Part shown: positions 44,282 through 52,827 of the stretch, in pieces
How the letters are laid out: each line of letters opens with the position of its first letter
How positions within the stretch are numbered: the stretch's first letter is position 1
Origin: Parasphingorhabdus sp.
GTDB taxonomy: Bacteria > Pseudomonadota > Alphaproteobacteria > Sphingomonadales > Sphingomonadaceae
NCBI GenBank assembly: GCA_030373505.1
Contig: JAUCYS010000001.1
Location: 124,001 to 188,000, forward strand
Reading direction: 5' to 3'
DNA: 64,000 nucleotides
Translations under genes and position numbers: made by a program
Notes under the pieces: model-generated
What the model saw: only the letters and a program-made list of their open reading frames with translations
Told to the model about the DNA's origin: nothing
Database searches by the model: none

Positions 44282-45040
44282 TTAGAACTGCACGCGCTTG
44301 GTAAAGCCGCCATCGATCACCAGATGCGCGCCAGTGGTGTAGCTGGACGCCGGGCTGGCGAGGAAGACGACGCCGCGGGCGACATCGTCAGCGGTTCCGA
44401 AGTCGCCGAGCGCAAAGCCGGTTTTCGTGGCCTCGTAAAATTCCGGCATGCCCTTTTCAATCTGCGACCAGTTGCCGCCGGGGAACTTGATCGGACCCGG
44501 AGAGACAATGTTGACGCGGATGCCCTTGGGGCCGAGCGCCTGGCTGAGCTGGCTGCCATAGGTGATCAGCGCGGCTTTCATCGCGTTGAACGCCTGCGGC
44601 GCAACAAAGGTCTCGAACGCGGCGGTCGACGACATGAAGATCACGCTGCCGTCATCGGATTTTTCCAGATGCGGCTCCAGCACTTCCATCGCCCTGACCG
44701 CGCCGAGAATGTCGGTCTGGAAGGTCACTTCCCAGTCACCGGTCGCGCCAGCACCCGAGGAGCTGACATTGTGGATGAAGATATCGCAGCCACCGAGATC
44801 CCCCGCTGCCTTTTCCAGCCATTTTGCATAGCCGTCGAGATCGGTCATATCGAGCGCATCGGCAAAGACCTTGCCGCCATGGGCTTCCAGTTCCTTTTTC
44901 GCGGTGGCGACCTGTTCGGCGTTGCGCGAGAAAAAGGCGACATCGGCGCCTTCGCTGGCGAAATGTTCCAGCGCGGCGCGGCCGAGGCCGCGGCTGCCGC
45001 CGGTGAGGATGACTTTCTTGCCCTTGAGTCCCAAATCCAT
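44282..45040 (-). CDS. SDR-family oxidoreductase with Phe replacing the catalytic Tyr
   Basis: 252 residues. The Rossmann motif GGSRGLG is at residues 14-20 and FMSSTAAFET supplies S137/138. The usual YxxxK reads F151-N-A-M-K155, so the proton-transferring tyrosine is phenylalanine while the lysine is kept. LGPKGIRVNIVSPGPI and GAHLVIDGGF are standard SDR. This may be a non-dehydrogenase member or use another residue. It is the last gene of a leftward SDR-ThuA-VOC-GST set. Confidence 0.88.
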   Translation of the reverse strand: MDLGLKGKKVILTGGSRGLGRAALEHFASEGADVAFFSRNAEQVATAKKELEAHGGKVFADALDMTDLDGYAKWLEKAAGDLGGCDIFIHNVSSSGAGATGDWEVTFQTDILGAVRAMEVLEPHLEKSDDGSVIFMSSTAAFETFVAPQAFNAMKAALITYGSQLSQALGPKGIRVNIVSPGPIKFPGGNWSQIEKGMPEFYEATKTGFALGDFGTADDVARGVVFLASPASSYTTGAHLVIDGGFTKRVQF

Positions 45041-45072
45041 TTTCTTCTCCTTTATGTTCCGTGGAATCGTTG

Positions 45073-45858
45073 TTAGAATTTTGCGATCGCCGCTTCGCAG
45101 CTCCAGCCGATGCCGCGCCGCAGCAGGTCGTAGATGATCGGCTGCTGCCAGCCCGACCGGTCAATCTCCGGCCACCAGTCGAGCACCGGCTCCATGTCAT
45201 AATGGCCGCGGCAATGGCCCATGGTCAGATAGAGCACCGCGCCTTCGCCCATGCGCCTTATATAGAAAACCGGATGGCGGCTCTTCGGAATGTCGCTGTG
45301 AACAAAGCCGCTGATATCGTCCGTGCCATTATATTCGGTGTCGAGCAGCACATCGAGTTCCGCGCGGGTCTCTACCAGATATTGCTCGTCGGTGGTTTCG
45401 AAACTGGGGATGCCCTTGACCAGCGGATGATCTGGCTGGGCATTGTCGACGGTGAACGGGATGATCGGCGGATGCGACAGGAAGCGGGTTCCCAGCGTGT
45501 CCGCGAAGACCGGCATTTCATCCGGCGCATCGACCAGCCCGTTTTCCAGAAATTTCAGCACCGCGTTGGTGCCGTGCAGGGCAAAATAGCGGCCGCCGCC
45601 GTTGACGAAATCCTGGATATTTTTCTGTGCCGCTGCGCTCGGCTGCACATCGCAGGTGTAGCTGACCAGAAAATCGGCATTTTTGATCGCTTCGAGATTT
45701 TCGTAATCCTCGAACACCCGCACCCGGATGCGGTCATCCTCGGCGAGCAGCTTCATCACCTCCAGCCGGGCATAGTCAATATCATGATATTTGCCAGCAG
45801 CGACCAGCACGCATTTGATCGGTTTCTGGTCGGGGCGGCGTTCGGGCGCTTCGCTCAT
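45073..45858 (-). CDS. ThuA-like domain protein
   Basis: 261 residues. CVLVAAGKYHDIDYARLEV, NADFLVSYTC, VNGGGRYFALHGTNAVLKF and MGHCRGHYD give a class I glutamine-amidotransferase-like (ThuA) fold without the nucleophile cysteine in the canonical position. ThuA proteins are linked to trehalose or sugar oxidation in rhizobia; here it belongs to a catabolic operon and the role is unknown. It is immediately adjacent to the VOC gene. Confidence 0.85.
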   Translation of the reverse strand: MSEAPERRPDQKPIKCVLVAAGKYHDIDYARLEVMKLLAEDDRIRVRVFEDYENLEAIKNADFLVSYTCDVQPSAAAQKNIQDFVNGGGRYFALHGTNAVLKFLENGLVDAPDEMPVFADTLGTRFLSHPPIIPFTVDNAQPDHPLVKGIPSFETTDEQYLVETRAELDVLLDTEYNGTDDISGFVHSDIPKSRHPVFYIRRMGEGAVLYLTMGHCRGHYDMEPVLDWWPEIDRSGWQQPIIYDLLRRGIGWSCEAAIAKF

Positions 45859-46407
45859 CTAGTCTTTTCCTATCACGGGGTTTGTCTGGCCATCCCAGTC
45901 GAGATGCATTTGCCGCATCGCCGCAAAACCGTCGATACCGGCCTGCGGAATCTGCAGATATTCGATGATCGTGCCGGGACCGCCGCCATAATCGGCATAA
46001 AAGGCGCCGCCGACACCGCCGGGCAGGCTGACTTCCTGGATAACCTCGCCGCCGGCCTGTTCGGTCAATGCGCGGGCATGCTCCAGATCATCGACGATCA
46101 GGCACAGATGCTGCACGCCCTGCAATCCCTTTTCGCGCCAGTCCCTGAACATCGACGGTGCGTCATTGTTGGGGCGGATCAACTCGACCTGGATATCGCC
46201 CCAATAGCCGATCGCCATCGAGAACTGGATATCGGAGGGTTTGCCACGATATTTGACATTTTCCACCTCGACCTTCTCGGTGTGGAAAAACGGACCGGCA
46301 CCCATTTTCTGCGTCCAATAGTCGAGCGCCGCGTCATAATCGTCGGGCACATAGCTGATCTGCATGATCGAGCCGAGCTTTGCGAGCGTGGTCGGGCTGT
46401 CGGTCAT
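45859..46407 (-). CDS. VOC-family protein (glyoxalase/extradiol-like)
   Basis: 182 residues. MQISYVPDDYDAALDYWTQKMGAGPFF, QGVQHLCLIVDDLEHARAL and GGGPGTIIEYLQI carry the metal-binding H and terminal E of a VOC module. Such proteins next to GST and Rieske genes may be isomerases, hydrolases or ring-cleaving enzymes. Its ATG overlaps the GST stop (ATGA) and its stop is directly followed by ThuA, so the four genes are one operon. Confidence 0.86.
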   Translation of the reverse strand: MTDSPTTLAKLGSIMQISYVPDDYDAALDYWTQKMGAGPFFHTEKVEVENVKYRGKPSDIQFSMAIGYWGDIQVELIRPNNDAPSMFRDWREKGLQGVQHLCLIVDDLEHARALTEQAGGEVIQEVSLPGGVGGAFYADYGGGPGTIIEYLQIPQAGIDGFAAMRQMHLDWDGQTNPVIGKD

Positions 46408-47033
46408 TCTTCACCGCGCCAGATTTCGGCGGACGGCCGTTCTTCCATCATCGCTGCAAAGCGGGCCAGATTGTCTGTCCCTTCGGGCAGGCTCCATCCC
46501 ACGGTGCCGCCAAATTTGATGAAACAGAAGGCCACCAGATCGGCCAGGGTCAATCTGTCGTGACAGATATAGTCCTTGTCGCCCAGCTGACCGTCCAGCC
46601 AGATCCAGTGCTTGTCCGACATGGCGGACAATTCTGCTGCAGCCTCGGGGCTGACGACATTCATCCGCGGTTCGAACATCGGGCGTCCGGCTCCGCCGCG
46701 AAAACCCATGGTCATGGGAATTGCAATCTCCTGGTCAATCCGCCGTGCCCAGCGCCGGGTTTCGGCGCGCTCCAGCGGTGTCGACCCGATCAGCACGGGC
46801 TCTGGGTGCATTTCCTCCAGATATTCGCAAATCACGGTGGATTCGGTCAGCAGACTGCCGTCGTCCAGTTCCAGCGTCGGAGTGGTCTGCATGCTATTCT
46901 TCTGTGCATATTCTGCCGACCGGTTTTCACCCGCAATAATGTCGAGGTGAATCCGCTCCACCTCGATGTTTTTTTCCATCAGGAACATGCGCACAAGGCG
47001 AGGGTTTGGTCCCAGACTCGAATAGAGTTTCAC
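46404..47033 (-). CDS. Glutathione S-transferase
   Basis: 209 residues from the GTG at 47033, preceded by GGAG; the frame opens further right but without a usable start. The N-terminal thioredoxin fold (KLYSSLGPNPRLVRMFLMEK, TTPTLELDDGSLLTES) and the helical C-terminus (RLTLADLVAFCF) are typical. A GST with VOC and Rieske partners may open or dehalogenate an intermediate, or detoxify it. It is the first gene of the SDR-ThuA-VOC-GST operon. Confidence 0.9.
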   Translation of the reverse strand: MKLYSSLGPNPRLVRMFLMEKNIEVERIHLDIIAGENRSAEYAQKNSMQTTPTLELDDGSLLTESTVICEYLEEMHPEPVLIGSTPLERAETRRWARRIDQEIAIPMTMGFRGGAGRPMFEPRMNVVSPEAAAELSAMSDKHWIWLDGQLGDKDYICHDRLTLADLVAFCFIKFGGTVGWSLPEGTDNLARFAAMMEERPSAEIWRGEE

Positions 47034-47223
47034 GAAAATGCTCTCCTTTGCCCATGCCAGATCATGGCAGACTCCTATCTGCTTCTTGCTGGCGAGGATA
47101 CACAGGTCAGCGCCCCCGGCTATCCTCAAAAACAACAGGGTCGGCTGCCAGAATCACTAGTGGCAACGACCGGCCTATCCGCTAACTTGGCGGTCAAAGA
47201 ATATCTGTTTTCAGGAGAAGATA

Positions 47224-48804
47224 ATGGTCGAGACGTTAACCGGACATAATCGGTCCAACGGCATTTCCTATACCGAATTGCTGGAAGGCGACAAAGTCGC
47301 GCCGCCAGCGATCTATCTGGAAGAATCTCCCATGGAACCCGGCGTGACCACCGTGGAAGTCAGTCGTTACTGGAGCAAGGAAGAGCATGATCGCGAGGTC
47401 GAGCGCCTCTGGAAACGCGTCTGGCAAATGGCGTGCCACAAGGATGATATCAAGGAAGTCGGCGACACGTTCGTCTATGATATTGCCGAGCTTTCCTTTC
47501 TGGTCGTGCGGGTGTCGGAAGACGAGATCAAGGCATTCCCGAACAGCTGCATGCATCGCGGCCGGGCGATCTGCGACCATCACAAGAAAGGCCAGAAAAC
47601 CCTGCGCTGTCCTTTCCATGGCTGGTCCTGGGAACTGAACGGCAAGCTGAAGGAAGTGCCTTGCCAGTGGGATTTTCCGTCGGTCAGCGAGGAGACCCAC
47701 AGCCTCAAGGAAGTGAAGGTCGGGGAATGGGGCGGATTTGTCTTCATCAATCCGGACCCAGATTGCGAGCCGCTGGAAGATTTTCTCGGCGATATCGACC
47801 GCCATTTCCAGGTTCCGTTCGAGCGGCGCTACAAGGCGGCGCACATGATTAAGCGGCTGCCCTGCAACTGGAAAATCGCCCAGGAAGCCTTCATGGAATC
47901 CTATCATGTCGTCGGCACCCATCCGGAGCTGATGCCGGCCTTTGCCGATGCGAACAGCAAATATGACGTCTGGCACAATTTTTCCCGGGCGATGTCGGCC
48001 CATGGCCAGCCGAGTCCGCACACCGGCCTCGTCAATCCCGATCCGACCGCCTTTCCGGATGCCAAGGCGTTCCAGAGCTTCATCCACCCGATCAGCCATC
48101 ACAAGTTCGAGCGGCTGGAAGAGAACCGCGTGAAAGTGTCCCTTCCCAACGGAAAGAGCGGCATTTTCGACATGGAAGCCAATTATATCGAAGGTGATCT
48201 GAAGTCGGCTGATCCGCATATGTGCAACTGGATCGGCGGCAAGATCGCGCCGGCGGATGAAAATATGCCAATGGTCTACAGCGATGTCTCTGCCCACGCC
48301 TTGCGGGACGAGGCCGCGCAGGCCCGCCGCGAGGAAATGCGCCCGACCTGGGGGGACATGGTCGATGACATCAGCGATGCCGATCTGGTTGACGCGATTT
48401 TCTACAGCGTGTTCCCGAACATCAGCCCCTGGGCCGACTTCAATCCGATCTTCTATCGCTTCCGTCCCGATGGCGACAATCCGGAGCAATCGCTGCACGA
48501 AGTCATGTTCATGGTCGCGCTGCCGGAAGGCGCCGAACGGCCCGAACCGGCAAAATGCACCTTCCTCGATCTGGAGGATGACTATACCCAGGCGACCGAG
48601 TTTGGCAGCTATCTGAACAAGATATTCAACCAGGATTATCTCAACCACAAGGCGATGCAGAAAGGCGTCCGCAGCAAGCCGGATGGGGTGTCCCTGTTCG
48701 CGCAATATCAGGAATCGAAGCTGCGGCATTTCCACGAAACGCTGGACCTGTGGCTGAACTCGGAGGAAGCCCCCAAAAGTCCGAAGCGCAAAGTGGCGGC
48801 CTGA
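47224..48804 (+). CDS. Rieske non-haem iron oxygenase, large alpha-subunit type
   Basis: 526 residues, longer than the typical 400-450. The Rieske ligands are C109, H111 (SCMHRG) and C129, H132 (CPFHGW); the mononuclear iron site is in NWKIAQEAFMESYHVVGTH (H228 and H233). AGGAGAAGATA precedes the ATG. Long forms with a C-terminal extension of about 100 residues hydroxylate bulky substrates, but no beta subunit or reductase is adjacent. It is divergent from the GST operon across a 190-base gap. Confidence 0.9.
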   Translation: MVETLTGHNRSNGISYTELLEGDKVAPPAIYLEESPMEPGVTTVEVSRYWSKEEHDREVERLWKRVWQMACHKDDIKEVGDTFVYDIAELSFLVVRVSEDEIKAFPNSCMHRGRAICDHHKKGQKTLRCPFHGWSWELNGKLKEVPCQWDFPSVSEETHSLKEVKVGEWGGFVFINPDPDCEPLEDFLGDIDRHFQVPFERRYKAAHMIKRLPCNWKIAQEAFMESYHVVGTHPELMPAFADANSKYDVWHNFSRAMSAHGQPSPHTGLVNPDPTAFPDAKAFQSFIHPISHHKFERLEENRVKVSLPNGKSGIFDMEANYIEGDLKSADPHMCNWIGGKIAPADENMPMVYSDVSAHALRDEAAQARREEMRPTWGDMVDDISDADLVDAIFYSVFPNISPWADFNPIFYRFRPDGDNPEQSLHEVMFMVALPEGAERPEPAKCTFLDLEDDYTQATEFGSYLNKIFNQDYLNHKAMQKGVRSKPDGVSLFAQYQESKLRHFHETLDLWLNSEEAPKSPKRKVAA

Positions 48805-48806
48805 CC

Positions 48807-49214
48807 TTGGCCGACATTCCGGCGGGTTTCGAGCGGGCAAGATTTTCCAGTCCGTTTCTGGACGTTGCCGGCCCTTATTACGAGCGTCAGGGCGAAGGCG
48901 GCATCATTGTCGCCACCCGGATCAACAAGGGGCATATCAATCATATCCAGGTCGCCCATGGCGGCGTCCTGGGCACATTGGCCGATGTCGCGCTCAGCTA
49001 TCAGGTGCACCGTGCGGAGAAGCCGGGACTGCCGGTGGCGACGATGAATCTGAACACCAATTTTCTGGCCGGGGCAAAGCTCGGCGACTGGGTCGAGGCC
49101 CATGCGGTGATCGACCGGATCAGCAAGCGTACCGCCTATTGCAGCGGGCGGATTGTCTGTGGTGACGCGGTGCTGATGACGATGAGCGCGGTCTTTGCCA
49201 TCTTGCGCAAATAG
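48807..49214 (+). CDS. PaaI-type hotdog-fold thioesterase
   Basis: About 135 residues, starting at TTG 48807 just after the Rieske stop; GTG 48750 inside that gene is the alternative. The hotdog motif INHIQVAHGGVLGTLADVALSY carries the HGG and the catalytic acid, followed by MNLNTNFLAGAKLGDWVEAHA. It hydrolyses acyl- or aryl-CoA and would drain an inhibitory CoA ester. Cotranscribed with the Rieske gene. Confidence 0.88.
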   Translation: MADIPAGFERARFSSPFLDVAGPYYERQGEGGIIVATRINKGHINHIQVAHGGVLGTLADVALSYQVHRAEKPGLPVATMNLNTNFLAGAKLGDWVEAHAVIDRISKRTAYCSGRIVCGDAVLMTMSAVFAILRK

Positions 49215-49241
49215 CGCCGCTCCTTCGCTGCCGTCGCTACA

Positions 49242-50054
49242 TCAGTCTGTCGCGCCCAGATATCCCAGCTGCCCCGCCTTGAATATGGTCTGGCCGCGAT
49301 TGACACTGTTCAGCTTTTGGCCTGCCCGGTTGACATGATAGCGGATTGTCGCGTGGCTGAGCGACAGGATCATGCTGATCTCCTTGTCGGTCTTGCCGAT
49401 CGCCGCCCAGTGCAGGCATTCCGCTTCGCGTTTTGACAGGACGCAATTGGCCGGCATCCGGTGCTTCTCGCGCATTGCAAGCACATAGCCGGTGACGAAC
49501 CGGCTGGTGACAATGCCGAAAAAGTCGGAATAGAGCCGATAGGCCTCCTTGAGATCGGTGATGCCATGTTCGAGCGTCGAGAAACTGACCGCCGCGATCT
49601 GGCCGAATGGCAGGTGGACCGGAATCAGAATGTGCGACTTGGATGTCTGGGACTGGGCGTAAAAATCCTTGAGATCGATCTTGTCGAGATATTCATTCGG
49701 CCAATGCCCGTGGAACCCGTCGGCGTTGCACCAGACCGGTTCGCTTTCATAGCGGCACGCCCGGGGCAGGGGGGAGCTGAGCGCCAGCCGGGTATCTTCC
49801 CACCAGCGTTCTCCTTCGGCAACCCAGCCGAAAACATCCTTGTTGAGCAGATTGCCGTCAGCATCGACAAGATGCGCCTTGGAGGAAATGTCGGCCGACA
49901 CCGCAATCCGGAAGCCATAAGACTGCGCAATTTCATGCATGGCTTCGGCTGCCGGACGAATTTCCGCCGGATTGGTGATGGTGACACTGTCTACATTTTC
50001 ACGAAATCGCTGCCGACCGATCTCGGGAATCTCGGCGATAAAATTCTCGGCCAT
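49242..50054 (-). CDS. LuxR-family transcriptional regulator (LuxR solo)
   Basis: 270 residues. The C-terminal LuxR helix-turn-helix is clear (LSKREAECLHWAAIGKTDKEI, LSLSHATIRYHVNRAGQKL). The N-terminal domain resembles the autoinducer-binding fold (ISFSTLEHG-like AVSFSTLEHGITD), but the Y-x-x-x-DP pair expected for acyl-homoserine-lactone binding is not seen. No luxI is in the window. AAGGAGTGGA precedes the ATG. It sits between a Rieske operon and a dehydrogenase operon and may sense a catabolic intermediate. Confidence 0.9.
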   Translation of the reverse strand: MAENFIAEIPEIGRQRFRENVDSVTITNPAEIRPAAEAMHEIAQSYGFRIAVSADISSKAHLVDADGNLLNKDVFGWVAEGERWWEDTRLALSSPLPRACRYESEPVWCNADGFHGHWPNEYLDKIDLKDFYAQSQTSKSHILIPVHLPFGQIAAVSFSTLEHGITDLKEAYRLYSDFFGIVTSRFVTGYVLAMREKHRMPANCVLSKREAECLHWAAIGKTDKEISMILSLSHATIRYHVNRAGQKLNSVNRGQTIFKAGQLGYLGATD

Positions 50055-50132
50055 TCCGCTCCACTCCTTACGACGATTTTATTATTGTTCGCCGTGTGTC
50101 GCGGTGTTTGGTTTTCTAGTCAACCCAACATC

Positions 50133-50150
50133 CCTAGCAATAATGCTAGG
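50133..50150. promoter_or_regulatory. Inverted repeat upstream of the LuxR gene
   Basis: CCTAGCA and TGCTAGG are perfect 7-base arms with a 4-base AATA-like centre, 80 bases upstream of the LuxR start and 23 bases past the lipoyl gene stop. It resembles the 18-20 base inverted-repeat format of lux boxes, and could be an autoregulatory LuxR site or a weak hairpin ending the lipoyl operon. Confidence 0.45.
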
Positions 50151-50173
50151 TAATATGGATTGATGTTACCTGC

Positions 50174-50407
50174 CTATTCGATTGTCCCGATCAATTCGCC
50201 AACCGGATATTCTTCCCCATCGGCCTGGACGATGATTTTCAGTTTTCCGCTGGCCGGCGATTCGACTTCTTGCGTCGATTTTTCATTTTCCAGCGCGTAG
50301 ATTTCCTGGCCAGCGGTCACCTCTGCGCCATCCTCGACCAGCCATTCTGCGAGAATGCCGGATTCCATGCTGAAGCCCAATTTGGGGATGCGTATTTCTG
50401 TTGCCAT
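50174..50407 (-). CDS. Stand-alone lipoyl (biotinyl/lipoyl-attachment) domain protein
   Basis: 77 residues, a single lipoyl domain: IRIPKLGFSMESGILAEWLV, the lipoyl-lysine K43 in LENEKSTQEV, and the closing turn ASGKLKIIVQADGEEYPVGE. There is no peripheral-subunit-binding or acyltransferase domain, so it is not an E2. It is the last gene after E1-beta and E1-alpha. It could swing an acyl or methylene group from the E1 to another enzyme. Confidence 0.93.
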   Translation of the reverse strand: MATEIRIPKLGFSMESGILAEWLVEDGAEVTAGQEIYALENEKSTQEVESPASGKLKIIVQADGEEYPVGELIGTIE

Positions 50408-50419
50408 GATCTTTTTCTT

Positions 50420-51421
50420 CTATCCTAGAATCTTGTGTACTTCGCGTTCGATATCATCCTGGCTGAACATCCAGGCTTTCTCGATGGCTGGGGAAAAAGG
50501 CACCGGTGCATAGCCGGAGCCGACGCGTCCGACCGGCGCGCGCAGTTCGGAAAACAGTTCTTCATGAATGCGCGAGGAAATTTCCGCCCCGGTACCGAAG
50601 CTGCGCACCGCTTCGTGCACGACCACGGCAGCCTTGGTCTTGGCGACGCTTTTCAGCACCGTTTCCTCGTCAAACGGCGCAATCGTGCGCAGATCGACGA
50701 TTTCGCAGGAAATGCCGTCCTCCGCCAGCTTGTCGGCGGCGGCGTGGCATCGGCTGATCGCGCTGCCATAGCCGATCAGGGTGATGTCCGTGCCTTCGCG
50801 CGGGATCGACGCCTTGCCGAGCGGCACGGTATGATCGGCGGCCGGTGCCGGCCCCTTGACGAAATAGCCGGGGGTATTCTCGATGAAGATCACCGGATTG
50901 TCATCCATGATCGACGAATAGAGCAGGCCATAGGCATCCTGAGGATTGGACGCCGCAACAACCTTAAGCCCGGGGACATGGGCAAGCCACGCCTCGAGCA
51001 TGTCGCTATGCTGTCCGCCGAGACCGGTACCGGCACCGGTGGTGGTGCGGATGGTCAGCGGCACGCTGGTCTGGCCGCCGGACATGAAGCGCAGTTTTGC
51101 CGCATGGTTGACGATCTGGTCCATCGCCACGGTGATGAAATTCATCAGCATGATTTCAGCAACCGGCTTGTAGCCGACCAGCGCCGCACCGACTGCGGCG
51201 CCGACGATGGCCTGCTCCGAAATCGGCGTCGAGCGGACGCGGTCGGTGCCATAAGTGCCGGACAGGCCCGCGGTGACCTTGAAAACCCCGCCGCCTTCCT
51301 TGTCGGCGATATCCTCCCCGAGCAGGATGACCTTGGGATCGTCTGCCATCGCCTTGTTCATGGCCATGTTGAGGGCCTGCGCGAACATGATGTCTTTTGG
51401 TTTTTCTGCTGTATCGCTCAT
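50420..51421 (-). CDS. 2-oxoacid/acetoin-type dehydrogenase E1, beta subunit
   Basis: 333 residues. ILLGEDIADKEGGGVFKVT, TPISEQAIVGAAVGAALVG, HSDMLEAWLAHVPGLKVVA and the C-terminal TGAEISSRIHEELF are the transketolase-like E1-beta (AcoB/PdhB) pattern. With the alpha subunit it decarboxylates a 2-oxoacid or splits acetoin using thiamine diphosphate. Its ATG overlaps the stop of the alpha gene (ATGA). Confidence 0.94.
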   Translation of the reverse strand: MSDTAEKPKDIMFAQALNMAMNKAMADDPKVILLGEDIADKEGGGVFKVTAGLSGTYGTDRVRSTPISEQAIVGAAVGAALVGYKPVAEIMLMNFITVAMDQIVNHAAKLRFMSGGQTSVPLTIRTTTGAGTGLGGQHSDMLEAWLAHVPGLKVVAASNPQDAYGLLYSSIMDDNPVIFIENTPGYFVKGPAPAADHTVPLGKASIPREGTDITLIGYGSAISRCHAAADKLAEDGISCEIVDLRTIAPFDEETVLKSVAKTKAAVVVHEAVRSFGTGAEISSRIHEELFSELRAPVGRVGSGYAPVPFSPAIEKAWMFSQDDIEREVHKILG

Positions 51422-52401
51422 GCTGCAATCTCCACGTCGAGGACATCGATGCGATATTCATCTCCGGGAGGATAGTCGCTGTCGAGGGCAAATTGCGCCG
51501 CTTCTTCGATGATTGCGGCATTTTTCGCTTCGATCGCAGCGACATCTGCCTCGCTGATCTGCAGGTCGAGCAATTGCTGGCGCAGGATCGGCATCGGATC
51601 GTCCTTTTTCGCCTGCTCCATCTCCTCTTTCGGAATATAGTGGCTGGTATCGCCGAGCAGATGGCCGTGGAAGCGGAAGGTCATCGCCTCGATCAGGGTC
51701 GGACCATTGCCGGCGCGGGCATGGTCGACGGCTTCCTTGGCCGCCGTATACATGGCGCTGGCATCATTGCCGTTGACCTGGACCGACCGCATGCCAAGGC
51801 CTTCGCCGCGCTGCTTGATCGAGGCCGAGCCGGTCGTGTCGCGCATATGGGTATGTTCGCCATAGAGATTGTTCTGGCAGAGGAAGATGACCGGCAGCTT
51901 CCAGATCTGCGCCATGTTCAGGCCTTCGTGGAAGGCGCCGATATTGGTCGCGCCGTCGCCGAAGCAGCAGACCGTGACCTTGCCGTCCTTCTCCAGCTGG
52001 CTGGCGAGGCCGAGGCCGTTGGCGATCGGTATGCCCGATCCGACAATGCCGGTGGTGACCATGACGCCGGTTGCGGGGTGAGTGATGTGCATCGGCCCGC
52101 CCTTGCCCTTGCAGGTGCCGGTCATCTTGCCGGCAAATTCCGCCCACAGCTCCTTCGAGGGGATGCCCTTGGCGAGTTGATCGTGAAGACCGCGGTAGAT
52201 TGTGACCAGATAATCGTCCTGGTTGACTGCTGCCATCATCGCGGAAGAGACGACCTCCTGACCACGCACGGGATAATAAACAATTTGCAGCTGACCCGCT
52301 CCGATCATCTGCCGGAACTTGATGTCCGATTGCATGATCAGGTCGGCGCGCGTGAAAATATCGACGAGGACGTCTTTGTCCACCATGTCTGTAGATGCCA
52401 A
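51418..52401 (-). CDS. 2-oxoacid/acetoin-type dehydrogenase E1, alpha subunit
   Basis: 327 residues from the TTG at 52401, preceded by AAGGAG; an internal ATG at 52386 has no such site. GDGATNIGAFHEGLNMAQ followed by NN is the thiamine-diphosphate motif, and MRDTTGSASIKQRGEGLGM is the E1 loop. It is the first gene of the E1-alpha/E1-beta/lipoyl operon. Neither E2 nor E3 is present in the window. Confidence 0.94.
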   Translation of the reverse strand: MASTDMVDKDVLVDIFTRADLIMQSDIKFRQMIGAGQLQIVYYPVRGQEVVSSAMMAAVNQDDYLVTIYRGLHDQLAKGIPSKELWAEFAGKMTGTCKGKGGPMHITHPATGVMVTTGIVGSGIPIANGLGLASQLEKDGKVTVCCFGDGATNIGAFHEGLNMAQIWKLPVIFLCQNNLYGEHTHMRDTTGSASIKQRGEGLGMRSVQVNGNDASAMYTAAKEAVDHARAGNGPTLIEAMTFRFHGHLLGDTSHYIPKEEMEQAKKDDPMPILRQQLLDLQISEADVAAIEAKNAAIIEEAAQFALDSDYPPGDEYRIDVLDVEIAA

Positions 52402-52487
52402 GGCTTTGCTCCTTCATGTCGCGTCCCTCAGTCGGGGGCGCTATTGTTGCCAACTTCATAGCGCGAGCCGGCTCTCCTGCCACTATT

Positions 52488-52522
52488 GTTATAGGGAGGG
52501 TGCCGGCTGTTATAGGGAGGGT
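52488..52522. repeat. Direct repeat in the divergent promoter region
   Basis: GTTATAGGGAGGGT occurs twice, at 52488-52501 and 52509-52522, so the copies are 21 bases apart (two helical turns). It lies in the 426-base gap 52402-52827 between the leftward E1 operon and the rightward MDR gene, where no other gene is seen. Spacing on one face of the helix suits tandem regulator binding. Confidence 0.55.
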
Positions 52523-52827
52523 ATCGGGATTGTCAGGTGGCGCAATCCGGCATGTCTTTCCCTGTAATCTCCGGTCATAAATCGGCCTTTTCTGCGACCG
52601 GCGCGGCGCAGCTGCGCGGGCAAGGGCTTTCTCACCGGGATAATATAGCCGGCCGGCGGGACCCTTTGCTCCGCCTCTCTTGTGTTTCCTCACGGTTCTG
52701 CGGTTCGGCGTCGCGGAGCAGCAGGCTGCCGGGCAGCATTTCCATCGGCCAGCTATCAAAGGTGGCAGTTCGGTTGAGCGACATAATCTGTCTAACAGGC
52801 GTGCAAGTCTTCCAATGGAGAGAATTT

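Noticed and set aside
47236-48840. Leftward open frame opposite the Rieske oxygenase (534 codons)
   Set aside because: It mirrors a strongly conserved oxygenase gene in its high-GC antisense frame and shows no family match.
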